DNA from: Aquila chrysaetos chrysaetos
Taxonomy: Eukaryota; Chordata; Aves; Accipitriformes; Accipitridae
Direction: 5' to 3'
Assembly: GCF_900496995.4 (NCBI RefSeq)
Contig: NC_044014.1
Coordinates: 24,016,234 to 24,080,233 of the forward strand
DNA: 64,000 nt
Position 1 is the first letter of the stretch. The number at the start of each line of letters is the position of its first letter. Made by a program: the position numbers and the translations under genes. Positions 59,401 to 64,000 of the stretch are shown in pieces. The notes under the pieces are model-generated. The model saw nothing but the letters and a program-made list of their open reading frames with translations. It did not search any database and was not told the origin of the DNA.

Positions 59401-61656
59401 AGAGACAGACATTTGTCAAGTCTGAACATGCTCTTTGGCTGTGTTCAGCATTTCACTTTCCTCCTCCCTCTGTTTGCACCCAGACCTACTACCTGCTTTC
59501 TATCCACATGGCTTCTAGAGCCTGAAAAACACACCCTTGAAAAGTCATGTTTTCCTGACATGGTGGAAATAGAGCGACAGTCCAGGCTGTGTTTTATGGG
59601 TACTAAAATCAGCTATAGCAAGTTCCTCTCACTGCCTCAAATGCATCTTTAACTTAACTTTAGTAATGGTACCCTCATTCACTGCTTGCTTATTGAGGGC
59701 TCTTGCCTGTCCTGTGTTTTAGGAAGAAGAGCCTAAATTTGACTTGAAGCCTAAGGGGAGCAACTGGGCTCTGTCACTGCTTCTGAAGGAAGTGAGGAGT
59801 GCAGCTCTTGTTGAGGGAAGGCTGACTGGAACTGTGCTGGGCATACAGTGGTGTGAGAGTCTTCTCTCTTCCTCTTAGGGCAGGCCATGGAGATCGGTAG
59901 CGCAGCCTTGAACATCTTGGTGGAGTGTTGGGATGGACATCTGACTCCCCCAGAGGTGGCATCATTGGCAGACAGAGCTTCACGGGCCAGAGACTCCAAC
60001 ATGGTGCGGGCAGCTGCTGAACTGGCACTCAGCTGCCTGCCCCATGCCCATGCCCTGAACCCAAATGAGATCCAGAGGGCTCTGGTGCAGTGCAAGGAAC
60101 AGGTGAGCATCACATGGGAGCTGGCTACTGCAAGCTGATTTCTAGCATCAAGGATGTGCTGTTACTCGTGGGATTGGCTCCTCTGCCACTGGACAGCCTT
60201 AATCCCAGTTCTGTGGATTTCTTATGTTTCATGAATAACTCTGGTTATTCTGCTGCATAGTTGTGATCTGTCTGCTCCCCATAGCGTCAGTCATTTTAGA
60301 GTGCCTTATACTTTTCTCATGTTGTAGTTTTGCCTTCTTGTGTTTCTCATTTTGCATTCTTCACTTCTGCTTTTCTTTCACTGCTCCCAGGACAATCTGA
60401 TGCTGGAAAAGGCCTGTATGGCAGTAGAAGAGGCAGCCAAAGGAGGTGGCGTGTACCCAGAAGTCCTGTTTGAAGTAGCTCACCAGTGGTACTGGCTTTA
60501 CGAACAGACTGTTGGTGGGACCCCAGCCCAGAGAGAAGGTGCTACTGGCTGCAGTGCCAGTGGTGCACGGGCTGCCTCTGAAGTGGCACGTGGGTTGACA
60601 GACAACCGGGTGACCTCTGAGCCGACCACTGTAACAGTGGCAGCTGCGGTAACTGCGGCAGCAACAGTCATGCCGGTGATCTCTGTTGGGTCGACCATGT
60701 ACCAGCAGCATACAATGGCAGGGCCAGCAATGGCACATACGCACACGCAGGGTCTCCATCCTTACACCACCCTTCAGACTCACATCCCCTGTAATCCCCA
60801 GTATATTGGACACACTATCCAGCACATGCCGCGCCCAGCTGTCTTCCCGGTCCCTGGCTCGGCGTACCCACAGGTGAGTTTTGCCTGTGCCTTGTTCATT
60901 TATGATGAACTTTGTGTGGCTGCTTCCAGAGGGAGTACATCAGACTGGGGAGAGTGTGGGGCTTAGACCTGCTGTGGCTTGAGATCTAGCTTCTGCTCCC
61001 ACTTACTTGCTGATTTGTGATACTTACTTTGGCTTCCCAGCTCAGCATTTGCATAATAAGGAGCCTTCTATGGGTGCATTTAAAGTCTCAAGAGAATATA
61101 AAATATAACACATCAGTAGTTTTTAATTGTTATTGCCCCATAGTTTCTCAGAAGGCACTGGACAGAAAGCTTGTCGTCTTAAGAGCTTGCAGGCTAAACA
61201 GAGACTACAGAGGGAAAACCAAATAAAGGTTATTTAAACCTCTGCCTATTTTTGAAAGCTTTTGGAGTGGTTTTCTGCAAACTGATTAGATTTAAAGGGA
61301 GGAGGAGCAAGCAGATGTAATGGTCACGTCGTGCCAGGTAGTTTCTGTGCTGCTTTTTCCTGTGCTTCCTCCTCACTGTCAGATTGGACTTCCCATGCTC
61401 TGAGGTTTGTGTGGGGACATTGTGTTTTGGACTACTTCTAAATGGTCAGACGAAGTAGACATGACTGTTACTTATGTTCTGTTTTAGGGTGTACATCCAG
61501 CATTCATAGGAGCGCAGTACCCTTATTCGGTAACAACGCCGTCATTGGCAGCTACAGCAGTGTCATTCCCCGGTGTGCCCGTCCCATCCATGACGCAGAT
61601 TGCAGTGCATCCCTATCACAGTGAGACAGGACTGTCACTGTCTTCCAATGTAGCGA
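6775..61656 (+). CDS. ZSWIM8: ZSWIM8, SWIM zinc-finger ubiquitin-ligase receptor (22 coding exons, 3' end missing)
   Basis: The coding sequence is the join 6775-6952, 31135-31288, 32495-32589, 38378-38550, 40301-40408, 43287-43368, 44643-44763, 45127-45328, 46282-46457, 48874-49882, 50693-50824, 51763-51942, 53259-53442, 54011-54109, 55024-55148, 56446-56677, 57463-57615, 58398-58620, 58818-59107, 59879-60102, 60391-60873, 61488-61656. Every junction is GT-AG and the phases chain for 1597 codons plus one base with no stop. The product matches mammalian ZSWIM8 (about 1837 residues, from memory) almost throughout, so roughly 240 C-terminal residues lie beyond the window. Family knowledge: ZSWIM8 is the substrate receptor of a Cullin-3 RING ligase with Elongin B/C that ubiquitinates Argonaute bound to a highly complementary target, which triggers target-directed microRNA decay. 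Worm EBAX-1 also acts in quality control of the Robo receptor. I could not place the BC box or Cullin box with confidence from sequence alone. Confidence 0.96.
14454..14490. repeat. homopolymer T tract (37 T)
   Basis: An uninterrupted run of 37 T in intron 1, the longest homopolymer in the window. Read as A37 on the minus strand it could be the tail of a retroposed copy, but no retroposed body or target duplication is recognisable beside it. Confidence 0.9.
16942..16967. repeat. homopolymer T tract (26 T)
   Basis: A run of 26 T followed by CCAG, a polypyrimidine-AG arrangement like a splice acceptor. The sequence downstream does not encode a recognisable peptide, so a cryptic exon is not supported. 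Confidence 0.85.
20172..20247. repeat. two adjacent short hairpins in intron 1
   Basis: Hairpin 1 has perfect 13-bp arms, TTCTGTCCTGAAG at 20172-20184 and its complement at 20193-20205, around an 8-nt loop TCATGAAA. Hairpin 2 (20214-20247) has outer 8-bp arms ATGAAACC and GGTTTCAT, and inner 7-bp arms AAACCCA (20217-20223) and TGGGTTT (20232-20238) around an 8-nt loop; the inner and outer pairings compete. Both units are 34 nt. The stems are too short for a usual pre-microRNA. Confidence 0.7.
20360..20380. repeat. homopolymer T tract (21 T)
   Basis: A run of 21 T ending in CTAG, about 110 bp after the twin hairpin. Like the tract at 16942-16967 it resembles a splice acceptor but leads into no recognisable coding sequence. 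Confidence 0.85.
23499..23535. repeat. GT/AT microsatellite
   Basis: Alternating GT, then AT, then GT, then AT dinucleotides in intron 1, preceded by a run of A. It is likely to be length-polymorphic. Confidence 0.85.
27600..27665 (+). repeat. possible CR1 3'-end fragment
   Basis: The string GATTAGACGGCCTCTCAAAATCC followed by CTTCCTGACCTG resembles the conserved CR1 3' end, of the form GATTAGATGACCTC...GGTCCCTTCCAACCTG, in sense orientation. It is short and diverged, so the call is tentative. Confidence 0.35.
29481..29545. repeat. 34-bp imperfect tandem duplication
   Basis: AGTAAT, a T run and AGTGACT.AATAAAAAC occur at 29481-29514 and again from 29515, the second copy having a shorter T run (8 versus 13). 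It is intronic with no coding or splicing role visible. Confidence 0.6.
31135..31288 (+). CDS. ZSWIM8: ZSWIM8 exon 2 (residues 60-110)
   Basis: The acceptor ttgctag and the donor CAG|gtaatt bound a frame reading DGLVIPLVELSAKQVAFHIP and ending NEEDI(R). It is essentially identical to mammalian ZSWIM8. This is the conserved domain preceding the SWIM finger. The 1.2-kb intron 2 that follows shows nothing recognisable. Confidence 0.95.
32495..32589 (+). CDS. ZSWIM8: ZSWIM8 exon 3 (residues 111-142)
   Basis: Starts after ctcttgcag and ends GATAG|gtaaga. It reads (R)LYSCLANGSADEFQRGEQLF and then RVRAVKDPLQI(G), which differs from the human protein by conservative changes only. At 95 nt it is the second-shortest coding exon in the gene. 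Confidence 0.95.
32590..38377 (+). other. ZSWIM8: ZSWIM8 intron 3 (5.8 kb)
   Basis: No exon or nested gene was recognised. A strong G-quadruplex motif lies at 36123-36146. The longest open frame (33928-34353, minus) is a Pro/Ser/Leu-rich translation of a purine-rich stretch and is not a gene candidate. Confidence 0.8.
36123..36146 (+). promoter_or_regulatory. predicted G-quadruplex in intron 3
   Basis: Five G runs of 3-4 bases are separated by loops of 4, 2, 1 and 1 nt (GGG AGCA GGGG AT GGG T GGG A GGG). They lie on the coding strand, so the structure could form in the pre-mRNA. Function is unknown. Confidence 0.6.
38378..38550 (+). CDS. ZSWIM8: ZSWIM8 exon 4, SWIM zinc finger (residues 143-200)
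   Basis: This exon encodes the whole SWIM finger. In CSCTCGAGAKWCAH the CxC...CxH ligands are C178, C180, C187 and H189. SWIM fingers bind zinc and mediate nucleic-acid or protein contacts. The domain is preceded by MVPPKGAYNVAVMFDRCRIT and followed by VVALCLFRIHN, all as in mammals. A188 between C187 and H189 is Thr in the remembered human protein, outside the ligand set. The donor AAT|gtaggc is a poor consensus match. The 1.75-kb intron 4 shows nothing recognisable. Confidence 0.96.
40301..40408 (+). CDS. ZSWIM8: ZSWIM8 exon 5 (residues 201-236)
   Basis: Exactly 36 codons between tttcttcag and CAG|gtaaat, reading ASAVCLRAPVSESLSRLQRD and ending YLISELPQQ. It is predicted helical and nearly identical to mammals. 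It is a phase 0-0 exon, so skipping would keep the frame. The 2.9-kb intron 5 holds no recognised element. Confidence 0.95.
43287..43368 (+). CDS. ZSWIM8: ZSWIM8 exon 6 (residues 237-263)
   Basis: Starts after tgttttcag and ends CCAG|gtaacc. It reads ILPTAQRLLDELLSSQSTAI and then NTVCGAP. At 82 nt it is the shortest coding exon. It is followed by intron 6 (1.27 kb), which is largely an old CR1 copy. Confidence 0.95.
43640..44540 (-). mobile_element. old CR1 LINE fragment in intron 6 (antisense to ZSWIM8)
   Basis: On the + strand the order of landmarks matches the complement of avian CR1: GGAGAGGACCTCTCCAGCC (short motif), then AAGAATTTTTTCCTGATGTCC, GTAGTTGTAGGCTGTTAATG, CTCATAGATCATGTGCTCC, GGACCCAAAATTGGATACAA, CATGAAGTTTCTGCTGGCAC and TCTCCCAGTTTAATGTTGTC. 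Divergence from the remembered consensus is heavy and the reading frame is destroyed, so this is an ancient truncated insertion. The boundaries are approximate. It fills most of intron 6 and stops about 100 bp before the exon 7 acceptor. Confidence 0.8.
44643..44763 (+). CDS. ZSWIM8: ZSWIM8 exon 7 (residues 264-303)
   Basis: Reads (D)PTAGPSASDQSTWYLDESTL and then SDNIKKTLHKFCGPSPVVF, from gtcaag to TTCAG|gtaaac. The acceptor has a weak pyrimidine tract (cattcttttgtcaag). The 363-bp intron 7 shows nothing recognisable. Confidence 0.95.
45127..45328 (+). CDS. ZSWIM8: ZSWIM8 exon 8 (residues 304-371)
   Basis: Reads (S)DVNSMYLSSTEPPAAAEWA, then CLLRPLRGREPEGIWNLLSI and a C-terminal part ending LTDQCLNYEQ; the helical core is unchanged from mammals. 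The donor is CAG|gtattc. The 953-bp intron 8 contains an extreme AT-rich stretch at about 45766-45870 and nothing else recognised. Confidence 0.95.
45766..45870. repeat. AT-rich low-complexity stretch
   Basis: About 105 bases composed almost only of A and T (TTTTATAT, ATTAAT and TATATA units) in intron 8. Confidence 0.75.
46282..46457 (+). CDS. ZSWIM8: ZSWIM8 exon 9 (residues 372-429)
   Basis: Starts after cttctgcag, reads ITGWWYSVRTSASHSSASGH, then TGRSNGQSEVAAHACASMCD and ends LDPTVSPQ(R). The donor is AGAG|gtgagc. The 2.4-kb intron 9 shows no recognised element. Confidence 0.95.
48874..49882 (+). CDS. ZSWIM8: ZSWIM8 exon 10, large acidic/Ser-rich exon (residues 430-766)
   Basis: The 1009-nt exon begins (R)RRDLCSQLRQWQLKVIDNVK, a conserved helical part running to FNWEEAYPIPG. 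It then encodes a long disordered segment: basic (KRKVVSE, KHSGKRRMSSEDSS), serine-rich, and strongly acidic near the end (DDGEDDDDYQVYYL). It closes with the conserved FAGIKPLEQENRMEV. Residues 497-542 differ most from the remembered human protein, being about 16 residues longer and carrying four extra cysteines (507, 511, 516, 530). Long antisense frames here are shadows. The donor is GAG|gtgagc. The 810-bp intron 10 shows nothing recognisable. Confidence 0.95.
50693..50824 (+). CDS. ZSWIM8: ZSWIM8 exon 11 (residues 767-810)
   Basis: Starts after ctttcttgcag and reads ILFACAEALYAHGYSNDACR, then LTVELARDLLANPPDLKVEQ and PPTK. The donor AAG|gtagag is weak at +4 to +6, and a run of GAGAG follows. 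It is a phase 0-0 exon of 44 codons. The 938-bp intron 11 ends in a short CR1-like motif. Confidence 0.95.
51763..51942 (+). CDS. ZSWIM8: ZSWIM8 exon 12 (residues 811-870)
   Basis: Exactly 60 codons between cctcaaacag and GAG|gtatga, reading GKKNKVSTSKQTWMATNTLS, then KAAFLLTVLSERLEYHNLAF and a conserved ending PPASTKALE. It is predicted helical. The acceptor pyrimidine tract is poor (gttcctcctcaaacag). The 1.3-kb intron 12 shows nothing recognisable. Confidence 0.95.
53259..53442 (+). CDS. ZSWIM8: ZSWIM8 exon 13 (residues 871-931)
   Basis: Reads VKLAYQESEIVALLKKIPLG, then TNEMNTIRGRAEELREGTLC and ends DYRPVLPLMLASFIFDVLCTP. The donor is CCAG|gtactg. The 568-bp intron 13 shows nothing recognisable. 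Confidence 0.95.
54011..54109 (+). CDS. ZSWIM8: ZSWIM8 exon 14 with tandem acceptors (residues 932-964)
   Basis: Two in-frame acceptors lie 15 nt apart. tcttctttcag (exon from 54011) gives VVSPTGSRPPSRNWN, and gtttctcctacag (exon from 54026) gives GSRPPSRNWN. I use the upstream site. The exon continues NEMPGDEELGFEAAVAAL and ends TTG|gtaaga. The 914-bp intron 14 shows nothing recognisable. Confidence 0.93.
55024..55148 (+). CDS. ZSWIM8: ZSWIM8 exon 15 (residues 965-1006)
   Basis: Reads (G)MKTTVSEAEHPLLCEGTRR and then EKGDLALALMITYKDDQSKL KK in two conserved halves. It starts after ggcctgcag and ends AAG|gtgagt. The sequence is practically invariant compared with mammals. The 1.3-kb intron 15 shows nothing recognisable. 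Confidence 0.95.
56446..56677 (+). CDS. ZSWIM8: ZSWIM8 exon 16 (residues 1007-1083)
   Basis: Begins with the conserved ILDKLLDRESQTHKPQTLSS and then passes into a Ser/Thr/Gln/Pro-rich disordered segment (SPSKHAAQSTAA, VSTAVQSSPENF) where bird and mammal differ freely. The acceptor is gctgttaaag and the donor CAGG|gtaaga. The 785-bp intron 16 shows nothing recognisable. Confidence 0.93.
57463..57615 (+). CDS. ZSWIM8: ZSWIM8 exon 17 (residues 1084-1134)
   Basis: Starts after tgtttatgcag, reads ECSQRSPCEPAAEATVLKQ and then the conserved EGKVPSRLALGNRGGYNGR and ends KKKHT(G) at ACAG|gtagga. The arginine/glycine-rich part is shared with mammals; the mammalian GRGWGSPGR appears here as GRCWGSPVR. 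The 782-bp intron 17 shows nothing recognisable. Confidence 0.93.
58398..58620 (+). CDS. ZSWIM8: ZSWIM8 exon 18, Ser-rich (residues 1135-1208)
   Basis: Starts after tgttgtag and reads (G)MASIDSSAPETTSDSSPTL, then SRRPLRGGWATTSWGRGQDS and a poly-serine tract (SISSSSSDSLGSSSSSGSRR). It ends KTVEVG(R) at GCAG|gtaatg. The segment is disordered and a probable phosphorylation region (inference). It is followed by a 197-bp intron. Confidence 0.95.
58818..59107 (+). CDS. ZSWIM8: ZSWIM8 exon 19 (residues 1209-1305)
   Basis: Starts after tcttctag and reads (R)YKGRRLESHAPHVPNQPSE, then AAAHFYFELAKTVLIKAGGN, and ends SRTYSSHVSWIT. It is one of the most conserved blocks of the protein. The donor ACAG|gttaca is a weak consensus match. 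The 771-bp intron 19 shows nothing recognisable. Confidence 0.95.
59879..60102 (+). CDS. ZSWIM8: ZSWIM8 exon 20 (residues 1306-1380)
   Basis: Starts after tcctcttag, reads (G)QAMEIGSAALNILVECWDG, then HLTPPEVASLADRASRARDS and ends with the conserved LNPNEIQRALVQCKEQ at CAG|gtgagc. It is a helical region identical to mammals except for a few positions. Intron 20 is 288 bp. Confidence 0.95.
60391..60873 (+). CDS. ZSWIM8: ZSWIM8 exon 21 (residues 1381-1541)
   Basis: Begins with the conserved DNLMLEKACMAVEEAAKGGG and VYPEVLFEVAHQWYWLYEQT, then an Ala/Val/Thr-rich low-complexity stretch (VTVAAAVTAAATVMPVISVG) and a His/Pro-rich part (HTHTQGLHPYT, HMPRPAVFPVPGSAYPQ). It lies between gctcccag and CAG|gtgagt in phase 0-0. 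The 614-bp intron 21 shows nothing recognisable. Confidence 0.95.
61488..61656 (+). CDS. ZSWIM8: ZSWIM8 exon 22 (residues 1542-1597)
   Basis: Starts after tctgttttag, reads GVHPAFIGAQYPYSVTTPSL, then AATAVSFPGVPVPSMTQIAV and ends HPYHSETGLSLSSNVA, leaving one base at the perfect donor A|gtaagt. It corresponds to the mammalian YPQGVHPAFLGAQYPYS region. The rest of the protein, including the conserved C-terminal helical domain, is not in the window. Confidence 0.93.
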
Positions 61657-64000
61657 GTAAGTGTTACAGCTCTGGGCTGTGCATAGCATGGTTTATTTAC
61701 TGTGCCTCCTAGCTGTACCCCAGTCAAGTCCTGCTCCTCATTGACCACAGGTGGAACCAGGGTTCTTGCACTGAAAAGTTCTGGCCAAATCCACTTCATC
61801 CTAAAGATACGCATGCTAAGGGGTACTGGGATTCATAAGGGGGCTGATTCCACTAGTGGAGTTTTAATTTCTGTTTAGCTGAATTTCCAGTATGAGATTA
61901 TTTTGGCCTCTCAGACTAAAGTGTGGTTGGAGCCCTCCTGGCCTTTCTGACTTCTAAGTTGTTAGGGCATTATTCCCCCTCTTCTTTGGGCAAGGTGAGC
62001 ATAGATGATCTTGAGCAGGGTCTTGTGGTTCCTTTGGGTCAGATGAATAGAGAGTGCAGGAAGCAGACAGCAGTCAGACTTCTGCTACAGTAGCACTAAT
62101 AGATGTCTTTCCAGCCCAAAGGGATTGGAGGCGGCCAGTACCTGAAATGTGGAACTTCATTAGAGAGGACAGATGTTTTGGCAGGATCATGTCAATGGTA
62201 ATCTGAATGATTGCTCACATGTTGTGTTGGTGCTAGAGTGGTGGTGAAGACCCATCAAGTAGTGTGCAGCACTGGAACAGCAGATGTTGACTGAATTGTG
62301 GACAAGCTCTCATTGCTGTGGGGTTTTGCACCAGTGGGTCATGGCTGACCCAGGCTCTGTTATCCCTTCACTGGAGAGGTTGTAGCGTTTGCCTATTTGT
62401 ACATTTACTTATCAGTGCTTCGCAACTCACCAGGTGCTGGAAGACTGGTATGTGGGAAAACACTTAAGAGCTCTGTTGGCCTCCTTCATATCCAGATTAT
62501 CAGGAGAATCTTTTCAGTTATTTTTATCTTGCATTTTGATGCCAAAAAACCACCACAAAAGCAAATAGAATAGTCCTGAAGGCCTCAGGATCTGAAGAGC
62601 ATCCTTTGCTGACAGCCTTAGTCCTGGGCTGATGCTGTGACTCTTAATTGTGAGAAACCATTTCTGTACTCCAAGGAGTTATGAGTCTTCCAGAACTGCT
62701 AACTCATCCTAGGGCACTTAAAATAATGAAAGGAAAAAACAACTCCACCGTTTCCAGTTGCCATTGTTTATGGCTTGCATAAACTTCTGTTTTCGATTCT
62801 TAAAATACTGTTTCACTGTTCCTAGAGTACATAGTCACATGGTGATGCTTGAGCTCTGGCAACTATTCAGCTCATTCTTGCGGGTTATTCTCCTTGGCCA
62901 GACTTCAAATGCAGCACAGATTTTGTCCCACTTTGACACTGTGTGTCTGCTTGGTTGAGGAGGTCAGACAGATCTTTCCTGGGAGGCATATTGTTCTCAG
63001 GTATTCAGCTATTTGCTAGTAAACATTTAAAAAAAAATGCTGGTGGTGGCAGGGGAAGAGGAGAAATCAGAACTTGGAGTATTGCCCAAGCTGGTGTAGT
63101 AGTACCACAGAGAAGCTGTGAAATAAGGTTAACGGTGTGCACACGCCTAATGGCATCTCTGCTCTGGAATTCTCAGGCAAGCCTTGCTTTTTCCTCTCTG
63201 TACCTTTCTTGAGAGGGAAAGTTAGATACACTTGAGTCCCTTGTCAGAGTACAGCTTACTGGCTCAGTCTTAACTGCTGTCCATGCGAGTTGAGGTGGTA
63301 CAATGTAATGGGTTTTCCTGTGATTTCTGATTTTCCTTGATTTTCCCCATACTAGTTAAGTGTCTGAAGGTGACAGAGCTTCTCAAGTTTCCTTGCTGTT
63401 TTTATTGTCGGTACGTGCTGCCAGTGTATGCAGTGGCTGTTCTTTCCAAGGATGTATTGGAGGCTAGCCTCCAGTAACACTCTTCCTGCATGGTAGCTGG
63501 ATGGAGTCATAGCTGTCTTACAGCAGAAGTGGAGGAACCTCACAGTGTTGGACTTGATCTTTGAGTGACTTAATACTGTTCCTGCTCAATGATTTTCCTC
63601 AGCAGTTTCTCATCAGATGTAGACATGCACGTGCTTGTTTCCTTGGACAAGAAATCAGAACCAGACGTCATTTAATAATAGCAAAGACCTTTGATTCAAC
63701 ACATGTTTTTACATGTAAAACATGTATCATGTGCATATTCATGGTATACTGTGAAAGAGATGGACAAGATTGTAACTGACCGCTTTCAGGCCCTACTTGC
63801 AAACAAAATAGAGATATTTCTAGCCCGTTGTATTTCAGTTGTAAGTCTGTGGTTTTTGGTTGCTGTATTGTTCTGTTTAGAGGAACAGAACACTACATTG
63901 GCAGGGGGCGGTCAGGTAAGGGAGATGATGGCCCAAGTAAACCTTCTTTTAGGCTGGTGGTGGGTCCTAATGCTGCTGTTTTGCTCTCTTCAGTAGGAAG
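61657..64000 (+). other. ZSWIM8: ZSWIM8 intron 22, open at the window end
   Basis: From the donor gtaagt at 61657 I find no sequence matching the expected next part of ZSWIM8 and no polyadenylated end. The short open frames here resemble nothing. A well-formed acceptor (branch-like CTAAT at 63967-63971, pyrimidine tract, AG at 63992-63993) stands seven bases before the window ends and could open exon 23. Confidence 0.7.

Noticed and set aside
1..64000. CRISPR arrays, operons, tRNA or rRNA genes, or a novel defence-type system
   Set aside because: The window is intron-rich vertebrate DNA; I saw no regularly spaced repeats, cloverleaf-type sequences with A and B boxes, or bacterial-style gene clusters.

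Overview
The window is vertebrate nuclear DNA, most probably from a bird, and carries most of one protein-coding gene on the + strand. The gene is ZSWIM8 (zinc finger SWIM-type containing 8). It is the substrate receptor of a Cullin-RING ubiquitin ligase that drives target-directed microRNA degradation by removing Argonaute, and is the orthologue of worm EBAX-1 and fly Dora. The avian assignment rests on a solo LTR at 3343-3918 whose sequence I recognise as a common bird endogenous-retrovirus LTR, and on a diverged CR1 LINE at about 43640-44540. No bacterial or viral gene organisation is present.

Layout. 1-5420 is intergenic: no recognisable gene, one solo LTR in + orientation, simple tracts, and a short tandem repeat. 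5420-6470 is a CpG island with clustered ETS motifs, a YY1-type motif and long C tracts, and serves as the ZSWIM8 promoter and leader. The start codon is at 6775. Coding exon 1 ends at 6952 and is followed by a 24.2-kb intron 1. Exons 2-22 lie between 31135 and 61656. I placed all 22 coding exons by their GT/AG boundaries, continuous reading frame and match to the remembered mammalian protein. Their phases chain without a break for 4792 nt (1597 codons plus one base). The C-terminal part, about 240 residues if it is near the human length of 1837, is not in the window. Intron 22 runs from 61657 to a strong acceptor-like site at 63993 or beyond the window end.

The encoded protein has a short acidic N-terminus, a conserved region leading to the SWIM zinc finger (C178, C180, C187, H189), a helical core over exons 5-9, a long disordered acidic and serine-rich segment in exon 10, a conserved helical region (exons 11-15), a second disordered Ser/Arg-rich segment (exons 16-18), a very conserved block (exons 19-20), and an Ala/Pro/His-rich low-complexity region (exons 21-22).

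I see no new multi-gene system. The points most worth checking are translational and splicing details: a minimal AUG-stop element whose stop codon overlaps the ZSWIM8 start codon, three more upstream AUGs, a 15-nt tandem acceptor at exon 14, a bird-version cysteine-containing insert in exon 10, a pair of hairpins in intron 1, and the LTR promoter pointing at the gene.
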